In this document: positions 11,430-23,285 of the stretch, piece by piece
How positions within the stretch are numbered: the stretch's first letter is position 1
How the letters are laid out: each line of letters starts with the position of its first letter
Origin: Diphasiastrum complanatum
Lineage: Eukaryota; Streptophyta; Lycopodiopsida; Lycopodiales; Lycopodiaceae
Assembly: GCA_029204225.1 (NCBI GenBank)
Contig: CM055104.1
Span: 44,245,330 to 44,309,329, forward strand
Direction: 5' to 3'
DNA: 64,000 nt
The notes under the pieces: model-generated
What the model saw: the letters and a program-made list of their open reading frames with translations, nothing else
Told to the model about the DNA's origin: nothing
The model's database searches: none
Position numbers and translations under genes: made by a program

Positions 11430-12348
11430 CATCATTGTGAAGAATAAAAAGCTATCCAACTTGTCTATAGGGGTTGATGAGGAAAATCATCTTGCTTGTG
11501 CATTTACAAGTTGTAAATATTATTCTCTATCATGTACAAACTCGAGCTACATGACATGCACAATGTCTAGATGGTCATATTCACTTTGTTCCATTGTATA
11601 TATCAAAGGTAGAATTGAGCACATGATCTTATAGATTTGGGCTAGTTTGAGTTCGGTAGATCTAGATTTGATGACATGCATAAAACTAGATGACATGCAA
11701 AATCAGTTAGTGTGCATGCATGCAACATGCAATCACTGCATGCAACATGCAAGTCAGTATACATGTTCTACACATGTCCAAGTCATCTAGGGAAGTCACA
11801 TGCAAGACATGCAAACAATATTTGACACATGCATGTAATTTTGTAGGTTCATAGTTGAGAAATTGACATTTGGACAAAGTAGGTAGAAGTTAGGTGCAAC
11901 TTCAACATGCAAGCTGTTAGGTGTCAGTATGGTAGTAGTTTACACTTGATTAGGTGTAGAGAATGCATTGAATGCAAGGAGTACCACAAATTTTGGCTCT
12001 CCTATATATGTACATATCATTCTCATTCATATCTAATGATGAATCAAGCTTTCGTAATGTCATAATGTCAAAATTGGATCTCATGCTATTTTGCTTGTTT
12101 TGATATTCTCTTTCTAACTCGAGATTGGTGTCTTCTTCATACATCATTCTGGTTATGTATTCTCTCTATTTGTGAGGAATTAGTTTTACTTTGATCTATA
12201 GCATTCTAGATTGTGCTCTAGTCTCAGATCTTGTGGTAGATTGCAGGATTGCTCTACAGTTGATCTGTGTGCCACCATAAAGCATGTCAAGATCATTCAC
12301 ACATTCCTTGTGGATCCCCACATGTGTGAATTTGCTGGATTTTGCACA
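11430..12348 (+). repeat. Diverged LTR of the element-A superfamily (solo or truncated)
   Basis: It matches the element A LTRs in order: 'gaattgagcacat', 'gacatgcataaa', 'gttgagaaattgacatttgg', 'gcattgaatgcaaggagtacca' and the TATA context 'ttttggctctcctatatatg' (TATA about 12003-12010). It ends TTTTGCACA at 12348. No primer site follows, so it is probably a solo or truncated LTR. The left edge is approximate. The end carries a 10-bp inverted repeat, attcacacat / atgtgtgaat, around the U5 region. Confidence 0.7.
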
Positions 12349-12737
12349 CTTTTGTTGATTTTTATTTTTAAGGACCCCCTTTTCCTAAGTTGTTTACGTT
12401 TTATAGACCATTTCTTCAAATTATCATATATTCTACGTTTGACCTCAAATTTTGTAGTAAAAAGCAAAATTGATCAGTACGTCGATCTTGACATGATAGC
12501 AGTGGTATAAAAGCTAAAATCGATCAATGAAACAAAGTTGACATTTTGCCAAAAGCTATTGTTGGTCCCTAAATCTTGCAGGTTACATTCTTCGAGGACT
12601 TAGAATTTTGGGACGGTGGAGAAGAACAAATTTGTTACTAGCAAATTTGTGATTTTATTAGTGAAATTTACAATTGTTCCAAATTCTTTTCACTTCATTT
12701 AGTTTTGTGGACCCATAACCCACAGATTGTTTGTCAC

Positions 12738-13776
12738 TATACCATGGACACTGATAGTGAATATATGTCCGACTATGAAGATCAATGGAATGGAAATGAT
12801 TATGAGTACGATAACCAAAGTGACTGGTACGACGATGGTGGTGATGATTGTCAACAAGATGAGGAGGAATGTGATGATAGACAATTGTCAATAGGATGAT
12901 CCGCAATGTGATGATGGTAGCGATTGTCAGCAAGATGATCATCAACAATGTGATGATACGAACGAGCATGAACAATATTTCGATGCGGATCATGATTGTC
13001 AACCAGATGATCAAGAATATCAACCTAGTGATGCATACGAATATGATAATGGCCAATATGAAACCGAGTATATCATTGTTGATTATGAGGGTCATAATCA
13101 CTCTGAATGGCAACATATGGACCGATATGAGCCTACAAGTCAACCAAATGATATCCCTTGAAGTTGTGTTTACAATGAAGAAGACCCTATAAATCACAAC
13201 ACACACAACAGAGGAAAATATTGTCAAGAGACAGAAGTGCATCCCAATCACTACATCAGTGATGATGGAGACTACAATAATGACTACAAAGCTGGTTCCA
13301 AACAATACGAAGTTGAAGAAGATAATTCTAAATACCTATCTTCTCTTTGTACAATGGCATTCAACAGTACATCTATGCAAACAAAAGATGCTTCCTCTAT
13401 GGCTGTGAAATCAAATGTGGGAATTACTGGGTTATAGACAAGACACAATACTAGTTATGGGAGCATAGCGATCATTCCTAGCTCTTGTTACAATGGTGTG
13501 AGCAGTTCATCAGAGGTAAATCAACACCAACGGATCAATATTCAAGGAAATCTTGACGATGTTCCTTTTGAGAACATACCAACCTTTGAAGGAGAAATGA
13601 TTTTATTACATATTGATGACTGGTTATCTATTGTCGATGAAAATTTGCGACTATATTCTATCTCTGATCAGGGCAAAATTACCATAGCAGTATCCTACTT
13701 TCGAGGAAAAGATCTAAGGATAAGACAACAAAAGATGCAACTACGGAACAAATTGGAGATTAGAACTAGTCAATAG
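12738..13776 (+). pseudogene. Ty3/gypsy gag with long acidic N-terminal extension
   Basis: From about 12738 the frame is extremely rich in Asp, Gln, Tyr and His (for example DDGGDDCQQDEEECDD), with stops and frame changes near 12895 and 13160. At 13498-13776 it becomes gypsy-type gag: PTFEGEMILLHIDDWL, then a segment ending SYFRGKDLRI, matching the usual 'PxFDG...WL...F.L.G.A' core. The zinc knuckle and protease are missing. The long antisense frame over 12658-13305 is only a shadow of the acidic codons. Confidence 0.65.
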
Positions 13777-13841
13777 GATAGTTAATAAAGTGGTTCAAAC
13801 AACCTCGCTATAATTGAGAATAGTGGAATTGTAGTAACGGT

Positions 13842-14235
13842 TGTAAGGCCCAATTTAGCTAAATAAGGCCCCAAACTTATAGTAGAAGGACAAATGACCA
13901 CTATAAATAGCTGAGATCATGCTAAATTTGGGGGCTATTGTTCATTTTGTAATTTTGAGTTTTAAAAGATCTTGGAGCTTCTCTTGGAGAGCTTTCTTGA
14001 TGAAGAAAGTGGTTCATGTGCCTACAATCACATGAGAGCTATGATCATGCTCTAGATTCAGGCCCCTATCTTGTGAATGATCAATAATCATGAATAATGA
14101 AACCTTACTTTGCCTAATTTGGTGAAGGTTTGTTACTTTTGTCTAGTTTCTTGATTTTTGGCTTATTTTCTTGATTTCTTGTATCTCCATTGTAGTTTGA
14201 TTTTCATGAATGGATTAGATGTTTTAATGCTCAGG
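13842..14235 (+). other. Possible solo LTR inside the gypsy remnant
   Basis: About 390 bases begin TGTAAGGCCC, contain a good TATA box (ctataaatag near 13900) followed by leader-like sequence, and separate the gypsy gag from its RT. No target-site duplication is identified, so the call is tentative. Confidence 0.3.
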
Positions 14236-14870
14236 TTGGCACATGACAAATGATGAACGATCTTTTTTGTTCATATCTAGGGAAGTGTGTGGTGGTATTC
14301 TTAGATGACATTCTCATCTACAGTAGGGCACTTAAGGAGCATTTGAGTCATCTCAAGACTATCTTAGATATTTTCAGATGAGAGAAACTATATGCTAAAG
14401 AATCTAACTGTGCGATCTTTAAGCATGAGTTATTGTACATCGATCATAAGATCACTCGTAGTGGGATTGACGAGAGTAAGGTCAAGATAGTGCTTAAGTG
14501 GCGATATCGAAGACGGTTAGAGAAGTTAAATCTTTTCTCAGTTTTACAATTTTCTTTTATAAGTCAATTGAAGATTATCCAAAGGTCGCAGCACCCTTAA
14601 ATAATTTGACTAAAGGCAGAGTTAATAAAAAGAAAAAGAGAGGTCAACCTAGTCCACCTATTGAGTGGAATGATGAATTGAACCAATGCTTTGAGAAGCT
14701 CAAGCAAATGATTGCTTCAGCTCCTGTCTTACAGATCGCGAATCTTGATATACCTTACGTTGTGAGAACGGACGCAAGTGATTCGGTGATAGGAGCAGTT
14801 CTTTTACATGATGATAGGTCGATAGCATTTGAAAACAAGAAACATTGCGTTACACAACTCATGATGAGTG
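14236..14870 (+). pseudogene. Ty3/gypsy reverse transcriptase and RNase H remnant
   Basis: It starts in the RT palm with VVFLDDILIYSRALKEHL (the catalytic Asp pair is in LDD), then EKLYAKESNC, followed by the thumb and RNase H entry, APLNNLTKG, FEKLKQMIASAPVL and the RNase H motif VRTDASDSVIGAVL. There is a stop in the palm, a frame change near 14495 and loss of most of RNase H. The RT fingers and protease are missing. Confidence 0.85.
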
Positions 14871-15703
14871 TCATGGCATTCCCTATGCAGGTCATCCGGG
14901 TATACACAAGACTCTAGAGTTGGTCAGAAGAGAGTTTTATTGGCCAAAACTCAAGCCATTTATCAAGTCTTATGTGGTTAAATGTAGACCTTGTGAGTTA
15001 GCCAAAGCTACGCTTGAAGACTGGAGGGTTGTTACATCCCCTAGATATCCCTCAGAAACGATGAGAAAGTATATCTATGGATTTTGTGGTTGGACTTCCA
15101 AGGACCCAATGCCAAAATGATTCTATTTGGGTTGTGGTGGATAGGTTGACAAAGCTAGCTACTTTTATACTAGTCAAGTCAACTGCTAAGGCTTTGGATT
15201 TAGCCCAGATTAGGATTTATGGACTGCCAAGTGATATAATTAGTGATAGAGATCCTAAATTTATAGGTCACTTTTGGTCAACTATATTCCATAAGCTTGA
15301 AACCTCGCTTAGTTTTAGTTCTACTGATCATCCTGATTCAGATGGCTAGACTGAGAGAACTAATCAAACTATGGAGAATATGTTGAGAACATATGTGTCT
15401 CACAGACAATCTCAGTGGGAAGATTACATTCCTTTGATTGAGTTTGCTTATAATAGTAGGAAACATTCCGCTATTGGTTATAGTCCGTTTATGCTAATGT
15501 ACGGTTTTCAATCTAGATCTCCGATAAATGTGGAGACGAAGTCTGTTAAGATCCAAAAAGTTGCAAATTTCTTGCATGATATGCATGAAATGTTGCAAGT
15601 GGCCAGTGATTGTATCCGAAGTGCTCAGGATAAGCACTATGCCGGTCTTAAGAGGTCTCCCAGAGATTTTAATGTTGATGATGATAAATCGTTCTATCTT
15701 TGA
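14845..15703 (+). pseudogene. Ty3/gypsy integrase remnant
   Basis: Sequence with HPGIHKTLELVRREFYWP and CRPCELAK supplies the zinc-binding HHCC domain. The core follows with MDFVVGLP (first Asp), SDRDPKF (second Asp) and, after an in-frame TAG in place of Gln, TERTNQTMEN (Glu). The part after that includes WEDYIPLIEFAYNSRKHSAIGYSPF, typical of chromovirus/gypsy integrases. Frame changes near 15080-15120 and the nonsense codon near 15347 inactivate it. No chromodomain is recognised after 15703. Confidence 0.85.
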
Positions 15704-16306
15704 GTGCTTGATCAGGTGGAAGGGATGAACTGAGGATGATGATTCATGGGAGCGGGTCGAAAGCATAAAGAAGAACTTCCCTGGTTTTCACTTCTTTTAT
15801 GTTGGTTGGGTGGTTTATGCTCCACATGTGTCTTTTTGGTTTGCATTGGATAAGATTCTTAAAGATCTTCACTTGGTGATCGTTATAGAGGTCAAAAGCC
15901 TTCACGATGGATTCATGAGCCCAAGTTGCATGTCAAGGCATACTTGCTATTCGTAATTTTCCAAGTTGTCCAACAAAAATGTAGCATATTATGTGTTGTG
16001 AGTGCAAGTAGTCATGATGCTACAATGATCCAAGGGTGCTGAATATTAAAAGCACCATCAAATTAAGACATCCTCACACTTGGATAGGGAGACCCAAGAT
16101 GTTGCAAAATAGGTTGCTCCTACAAAGAGGAGCCGTCTCTATTCAACCATGATTTACGGTGCACTCAATGCCTCATCCTCATCCAATGGTGGAGAGATAG
16201 CTAGGTTTCCCCACCCTTGGATGAGATGAGGGTGGGGCTCTTAATGTGGGTTGATTATACATTGATCATAAGATCTTTGTTTTGCAAACACATAAATGAA
16301 TAATAA
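15704..16306. other. No recognised feature
   Basis: This stretch follows the integrase. It may include the decayed end of the gypsy element, but neither a polypurine tract nor an LTR is recognised. Confidence 0.4.
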
Positions 16307-16808
16307 GGGGCCTGCCCCACTTACAAGCTAGCTAATTGCCAGTTATGTTAGTGCTAACGTGCTAACTTGTAGTCGTTAACTAATTGGTATTTTTGCTGCC
16401 CCACCTACAGTTATCTACCTCTGCTACGTTTGTTGTCACTGAGGTGATGCCCCACTTACAAGTTAGCCATTTACAAGTTAGTAACTAAGGAGCAACTATG
16501 GAGGAGAAGAGAGGTGCAGCACAAGGAGGCAAAGATACCAGAACACAGGATTGTGGCAGACGTTGGAAATGAAGAGTATAGGCAACTGGAGGACAAGGAT
16601 TCAACATGAACTGAAGCACAAATTAGCTTAACGAACTTGTTTTCACAAAAGTTAGTAGGAGCACAAAATGGTCGAGTCCAAGTTAATGTGAACTGAATCC
16701 GCTAGCTAACTTGTGTGAGTTAAGTGTAAGTGGGGGAGCACACTTATCAGTTAGCATCAGTTAGCACTGCCTGAAAAGTGCTAACTGGTAAGTGTGCCGG
16801 GCAGGCCC
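16307..16808. mobile_element. Tourist-like (PIF/Harbinger-type) MITE, about 502 bp
   Basis: The left end reads GGGGCCTGCCCC and the right end, reverse-complemented, GGGCCTGCCCGG. Homology continues inward (ACTTACAAGCTAGC versus ACTTACCAGTTAGC). The element is flanked on both sides by TAA, the 3-bp target-site duplication expected for PIF/Harbinger. No transposase is present. The interior repeats the theme ACTTACAAGTTAGC several times in both orientations (for example near 16455 and 16470). Confidence 0.75.
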
Positions 16809-18875
16809 TAAGCTCTATGCAAAAAGCAAAGAGAAAGGAAAGAAAGGAAGAATGCTCATGAGTCACTGCTCAATGATGATGAGCAATGAAAGAAGTCAGG
16901 TCCGGTATCACCTGACCTCACTTTTTCGATCAGCATTAAGCAATGAGAAATTGAGCAATGAAAGAAAGAAAGGGAATGGGAAGAATGCTGTCACCTGCAG
17001 CTCAGCTAACATAATAACTTCCTTCAGTAACGCCACTTGCCAAGTACTAACTGATTGGGATTTGGGTGGTTACCGCCGCCTTGAGGGCCCCATGACCCCA
17101 TATGGTTACCGTCGCGGTCTGCTGACTCTTTCCAACACGCCATCGTTTTTTTTCCTTATCCAGTATCCATTGCTTTCCAGCGCACAACGCACCTTTCCAG
17201 CGCACCTTTCATTCTCGGCCACGTGTAATCTCATTCATACTAGCTGTAACAAAGACTATTACCCATTTTAAAACAACATAAATCCATCAGATTCAGGGAA
17301 AACATTGACAAATTTCCAACACAAAAAATATTTAAAATTTATTTCACTCTTTGTGACTTACAGGAGGTAAGCAAACAAAGTCATAGAATATCTCTAGATG
17401 TGGATTTTTGAATTGTTCCTTGAAATCACTGTTTTTTAAGCACCTAACAAATTAACAAATAATGGATATGTTGTAAGAATGACATAAAGTCATTGAAAAT
17501 TTTAGTGTTCTTCTAGTATTATATGGATCTCCAAAAACATCTCATAGATTATGTGATATTCCTAGAGTTGAGATAAAGTCACTAAAAAATTTCAGTGTAT
17601 TTCTAGTATTATCTTGATGTGTGAAGTTATAAACTTCCGACTCAACTATTTCAAAAGGTGGGGGGATAAGGAATTGAAAAAGACGACAACACTAGAAAAT
17701 TAGCATCCTATCTTTGTGTCTCACCATCCACACTCAACCATCCACACCTTGAACCATGAGGCTCTCATATCCCACCACATTTTGAAGAGATTGAGTCATG
17801 TTGATGTTACATAATTAAAGTATTGACACTTAATAGCAAAGCAAAAACAATACGATTTTCAAGGATGGTGTTGTTACTAAGTTGGAATTTGATGGAGTGG
17901 ATTCTCTATGTCATCACTCACTTTCACTCAATTGAAAAGAGTTAGAATTGTACACAAATATGAAATCGAACATTTCTTCAAAGGTACGCTTGAAATGCAA
18001 TATGTATTTTAAAAGATAACGTTTATTACATTATTTAATTAGGGTGTTGAGTAAAATGAGTATGATGCTTGCATGCATGCACATGAAAATAATCTCAATT
18101 GGAAGGACTAGAGGCTTTTACATAAGGGTGGGTCTCACTATCATAAGTAGCTAAATGTGGATAAAGCTTGCCCTCATTTCTCTAGAGTTTCAAAAAAAAA
18201 TTGCTTCACCTTTGTATATGAACAAGTTAAAAAATATTATCCATCAAAGGTTGAAAAACAAATATGATCTTCAACAACATGGGATGAAGTTCACAACCTC
18301 AAAGAAGTCATTTGTAAATCTAAATTGTACAATCACACCAATCACCTATCTAATTAGTCATTTTTTATGGCAACATGGTAGACATGACTGCTTTCTAGAT
18401 CTTGAAAAACAATAATAATCCAGGACAACTGCTTGGGACTATGAAACACTAAAAAACACCCAACATAAGTAAAAAGCTGGAACTAAAAAAATTAAGAAAC
18501 AAACAAACTAGGGTGAAATAAAATGAAAAGGTGTAGTGTAGTGGCATGATGAGCAGCTCATATGCTTAAAGGGTGGTAGGGTACTCTCTTCTACATACTC
18601 TTCAAAAGTTGTAAGAAAGCACTTTATTCTAGGCACATGGAAACAGGCGACTTGGAAGAAAGAGGGACCATGCTCATTCCATGTAAGCATGGAAATGCTC
18701 CAATGGGAAACTTGATAGAAGAATATAAGAGAAGTTGGATTGAGGGAGGACTTACCTTTTAAATCATTTCTCCTTAAAACCTATGAGAAAAAGGTCTCCC
18801 CCCTAGGAGTCAAGAATATGAGCTTTCTTGTAGCCTCCAAAGGAGTGAAACTAACATAAGTTCACTTGGACACTA
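16809..18875. other. No recognised gene; a weak two-copy repeat
   Basis: No protein family is recognised. An open frame at 16792-17271 starts inside the MITE end and has no family features. At 17485-17620 two related blocks about 79 bases apart share 'aaagtca', 'tttcagtgt/ttttagtgt' and 'tctagtattat', suggesting a decayed tandem duplication. Confidence 0.4.
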
Positions 18876-19474
18876 TGAAAGATTCAACTAGTTTCATCAC
18901 ATTTTGCAATATTTCCATATTTGGCATATTGAGGCCAAAACTTGTTTTAGACTTAGAGGTTGACTTTTCAAAGTTCATTAGTCTAAATTTCATTTGAATA
19001 AACACTTTTTGAAAGTGTGGGAAAGATAGAATGCGAGTTTGAGTAGATTCAATTTGAATAAGTTGGGTACATTGAATCTAGACCCAAAATTGGTAGGGTT
19101 AGCATTTTGGTGGGAAAGCCAAGTGGCCAAATAGGGTTTGGACCTGCTATAAAAGGATGTAACTCGTGGAGAGAGTCATCTTCTCTCTTCTCTATCTCAT
19201 TTCATGCTTATACATGGTTCTCTTGGGTTCTACTATCCATTGGAACACTATCTTGGTGATTGCTTGCAATTCTATCTGTAGAATGATCTATATTTGCTAT
19301 TTTTGGATCCACACGTGTAAAATACAGTAGCTTGCTGGTTTTGTACGGACAGCAACAGTACATAATCATTTCATTCAAGTTTGATCAAGTTCTATTAGTG
19401 TTTGCATCTCAAATTGTGTGTAGATGCTGATTTTTCTAAGTAGATTGGATCTTAAGGATCTGAAATATTTCACA
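18876..19474 (+). repeat. Copia 5' LTR, family E
   Basis: It runs from TGAAAGATTC to AATATTTCACA (TG...CA, 599 bp), followed directly by a primer site. A TATA box (ctataaaagg, about 19147-19156) lies at a suitable distance from the end, and CACACGTGT occurs near 19309. Its first ~190 bases match the truncated LTR at 2811-2998, so the two elements are one family. The preceding five bases are cacta; the partner end is gone. Confidence 0.85.
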
Positions 19475-19738
19475 TGGTGTCAGAGCTTGTGTTTCAGGTT
19501 ATGAAGGAGGAAATCAGATCTATCAATGATTTGGTGAAGATATCAAGTCTAGAGCATGCTAGAGAGGATTCTACACCAAAATCGGATTTTTTGCTTTTGT
19601 AGATTGGATCTTTTGTAGATTGGATCTTTTGTAGATCAAAACACTAAATAGGTCAATATACTTGTTCAATTCCGTTTTTTGAATTCACATGCTGGATTTG
19701 GCCGATTTTTGGATCATTGGTTCAGCCTAAGTTGTGGC
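19475..19738 (+). promoter_or_regulatory. Primer-binding site and leader of family E, truncated
   Basis: TGGTGTCAGAGC (19475-19486) is a near-consensus initiator-Met-tRNA primer site. The leader contains a ~16-bp unit (ttttgtagattggatc) in tandem about three times at 19593-19640. It ends abruptly at the RNase H end of the minus-strand element C, so the body of this element is lost. Confidence 0.7.
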
Positions 19739-21612
19739 TTATAGATTGCATATCAAATTTTCAACTACCTTTGTGAGAATGTCAACTACCATCTCCTTCA
19801 TTCCAATGAAAGTAGTCTGCAACATCTTCTTCCTGATCAAATCCCTTATCAAGTGGTACTTGATTGCAATGTGTTTCGTCCTTGAGTGAAATATAGGGTC
19901 TTTTATCAGATGTATTGTAGATGTGTTGTCCATCTGCAAAACCAGAGGTTCATTGAATTTGTCAAGGAGCCAAATTATTTTGTTGGCCATCTTTGCTGCT
20001 GCAACGTATTCTGCTTCGCGGGATGACTGAGCCACAATGGTCTGCTTCTTGCTGACCCAGAGAATTGCTACTCCTGACGCGATGGTGCATTCTCCTGAGA
20101 CACTTTTGTAGTCATTCTTGAGAGATGCCCAGCTAGCATCACTGTAGGAAAGCATCTGGAACCCTGCATCGCGACAATAGCACAAACCAAAATCTTTTGT
20201 AAATTGAAGATATTGCAAAATTCATTTTGCAATCCATCCAATGAATTGATCCTGGATTTGTACAGAATTGGCTCATCTTGAACACGACATAAGCAATGTC
20301 AGGACGTGTGTTATCTAAAAGGTACATCAATGATCTGATCAACTTCCTATATGGTGTAAGCTGCATTAATTCCCTTTCTTCTTCAGTCCTCAAAAGCATT
20401 GGAGTATTCACTCCTTTGCAATTCATCATCCCAAAATCTTCCAGGATCTTCTAGGTATATCTAGACTGATGACTGTACAATTTATCTCCCTCATAGTCCC
20501 TGTCAATCTATAATCCAAGGTAACACCTGGCTTCTCCCAGATCTGCAATCTTGAAATGTTTTGAGATATCATTCTTCACTTCAGCAATAAGCTTCTCACT
20601 CTTGCAAAGTATCAGAGTGTCGTCCACATACACAGCTACAATGATGATCTTCCCATCTGTAATTCTTACGTAGACATTGGAATTAGCCATTGGTGGCTTG
20701 AATCCTAAGGATTTCAAGGCTTGGTCTTTCTTCTTGTACCATTGTCACACTGACTACTTTAGACCATAGATACTTCTATGCATTCTGCATGCATAAGTAA
20801 GAAGTGAATTCGAGATATAGCCTGGAGGTTGATCCATGTAGACTTCTTCGTCCAGCTCACCATGCAAGAAGGTTGTCTTCTCATCCACAATGTGAATCCT
20901 GAGATCTGAAAAAATCCCTTCGCTACAAGTCTTGCCTTATACTTTGAGACATCTCCATATGGTCCATACTTTAGCTTGTATACCCATTTGCATTTTACAA
21001 TCTTTGGTTTATCTGGTAATGGTTGCAACGTCCATACCTGGTTCTTCCTCATGGATTCCATCTCATCATTCATGACTTGGATCCATTTGTCCTTCTCTGG
21101 ACATTCAATTGCCTCCTCGAATGTTTGTGATTCATCATTGAATCCACAGAACTCTTCTGATGTAGAAGCTGAGCTGCCTGACACATATCTTGCTGGCGCT
21201 TTTCGTTGTCTTGTTGACCTTCTAGGAGATCCTCCTAGAACTACAATGCCTTTGCCTTTGTCTGCTCTGCTAGGTCTGGAACAATTTTGGTTTACAGATA
21301 CTGTAGCAGTAGGCTACCTCTCGAATCTTTCATTGTCTGATTCATCACTCAAATGTGAAGCTACTCTAACATCTTCGTCTGAGTGTTCATGCTCTGCTCC
21401 CTCTGTCACAGTTGGCAGATCATAATACTATCTTTCAAGAACTTCATAACTGACATGATCATCGTTGGCCATCGTTCTGCTCTCATCAAATTTGACATCT
21501 CTGACTGTCTTCACAATGTTTGTCTCTGGCATATAGACTTTGTAGTATGACAAATTATTGTCATATTCTACAAGATATCCTTGTTCAACTTTCTCATCAA
21601 GTTTCTTTCAAA
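19739..21612 (-). pseudogene. Copia element C: integrase tail, linker, RT and RNase H
   Basis: Reading leftward from 21612: the integrase C-terminus (KLDEKVEQGYLV, VKTVRDVKFDE), a Ser/Arg-rich linker, RT start NQVWTLQPLP and KARLVAKGF, a frame break near 20920, the CRMHRS region, then the YVDD motif at 20619-20630 and RNase H with SYSDASWASL, AQSSREAEY and LQMDNTST. The end VVDILTKVV matches the close of copia pol. Several frameshifts and stops are present. The sequence closely resembles the plus-strand copy at 31463-37240. Confidence 0.85.
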
Positions 21613-22330
21613 GCTTATCAGAAACATGTGCATTTGCTTTTGCTGATTCCTTCTACTTGCTGAGAATGATCCTGCTTTTGATCTGACTCCCTCTTAGGCT
21701 TAAATTGTTTCTTTGTCTTCTCCTTGTTGTTGTAGAGGGCTTGGCTAGAAGCATCCTTGTGATCAAGGTGCTCTTGAGCCTCTACTTCCTCTTGAATCTC
21801 GACAATTGCCTTTTCGAGTGTCATTGTAGGATCCTTTGCTAGCAGTGTTTTGGTTGTTTAGAAGGATCTTGGTAAGGCTCTCAACAGATAAGTGAGCTAC
21901 TTCTCTGCTGACACTGCACTTTCTGCTCCAGAATTGTGTAGTGAAAAGAATAGATCCTTCATCTTCCTAACAAAAGACGTGAGATTTTTGCCATCCCACT
22001 ACAGGTTTGTCAACTGATCCTCAAGCATCATTATCTTACTGCATGATTTCGTCTGAAATCTTGTGAGTAGTGTATCTGACATCTCTTTTGCTTTAGAGAG
22101 TGCAGCCAGATCAAGAGTCAGGCTATCCTCTATGAATGATGATAACAAGGCTATTGTCTTGTCATTCTTCTCCCTCCATTCGCGTAGCTCCTTGCTTGTT
22201 GTTGTAGGCATCTCTTCAGTGCCATCTACCCAGGGGAATAATCCTTTTCCCTTTAGTATCAACGAGGTTTTAACCTTCTATGCTAGGAAGTAGATCCTGA
22301 TGAATCTAGAACTGTACAGATCTTGGATTG
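21613..22330 (-). pseudogene. Copia element C gag, cut by insertion of element A
   Basis: Contains LFPWVDGTEEMP and KELREWREKNDK (22140-22260), a TLDLAALSKAKEMSDTL block and a basic, Gln-rich tail ending near 21618. The tail joins the integrase C-terminal region directly: the protease, integrase finger and catalytic core are missing. The first codons lie on the far side of element A (start codon ending at 26517), so A landed only a few codons into gag. Confidence 0.8.
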
Positions 22331-23197
22331 TGTTAAAAATTGTAAAACATATCTATCATCTGTTGTTAATGTTTGGGGGATCCTACCCATGTAAATATTT
22401 TGTACATATCCAAGGTATGTGAATTGAGCACATATCCTTGTAGAATAGGGCGAGTTTGGGTTAGGTAGATCAAATTCCAGTGACATGCATAAAGTCTAGT
22501 TGGTCTAGTATGATATGCAATAATGTTGACAATGTCTAGTTTGACATGCATATAGAGATTCACATGGAATTGGTCAATTATGACCTTGTAGAGACTCGAG
22601 CCACAATAAATGCATAATGTCCTAAGTTTCCATAGTGACATGCAAAGCATGCAATCACTCTAGTGGACACATGCATGTAGATTTGTACATGGCTAGTTGA
22701 GAAATTGCCATTTGGAGAAAGTAGGTAGAGGTTAGGTGCAACCTATGCATGCTAGCAGTTAGGTGTCAAGTTAATAGTTGTTTGCACTTGAATAGGTGTA
22801 AGATGTGCATTGAATGCAAGGAGTACCACGAATTTTGGCTCTCCTATATATGTACATATCATTCTCATTCACAAAGTAATGAAGAACCAAAGTTTTGTAG
22901 CTATCTCATGCTTGGTTTGATCTAAACTGTTTTTTCTTGTTATCTCTCTAGCTCTCTCTCTCTAACTCGTGTTGAGACTAATGTTTATGCATTGTAATCT
23001 TGTACTTTTAATCATTCTTTGATTCATTGCTATCATAGTCTATTGATTAGCATGCTAGATTGTGAATTAGCCATATCTTCTGAACTAGATCTTGTTGAAC
23101 AATCTAGAATCAGGGTACTATGCCAATCACAAAGCTTAATCAAGATCAGTCACTCTTGTGGACATTCCCCACACGTGTGAATTCTGGAATTTTCAAC
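22331..23197 (+). repeat. Element A 5' LTR
   Basis: Begins TGTTAAAAATTG and ends TTTTCAAC beside the primer site. It carries a TATA box in ctcctatatatg (about 22844-22851), a CT run at about 22946-22962 downstream, and CACACGTGTG at 23170-23179 in U5. Confidence 0.95.
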
Positions 23198-23198
23198 G

Positions 23199-23211
23199 TG
23201 GTATCAGAGCC
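23199..23211 (+). promoter_or_regulatory. Element A primer-binding site
   Basis: TGGTATCAGAGCC, a perfect copia initiator-Met-tRNA primer site, begins one base after the 5' LTR. Confidence 0.95.
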
Positions 23212-23285
23212 TCATTAAGCTTTGCATGCCAATTTCCCTGATAGTACAAGAAATTGAGAGATGAACAAGCAAAAAAAAGTAGTTT

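Noticed and set aside
12658-13305. 215-residue minus-strand open frame rich in Ile, Val and Thr
   Set aside because: It is the antisense of the Asp/His-rich acidic gag codons (gat/atc), with no family motif; a compositional shadow.
16792-17271. 159-codon open frame starting in the right MITE end
   Set aside because: No family motif, start lies in a transposon terminal repeat, and composition is ordinary; probably chance.
22063-22293. 76-residue plus-strand frame similar to the one at 22-273
   Set aside because: Both are antisense to the gag start of family C; the similarity comes from the real gag on the minus strand.
22366-22650. 94-residue minus-strand frame, repeated at 25660-25944
   Set aside because: Both lie antisense within the two LTRs of element A; the duplication is explained by the LTRs.
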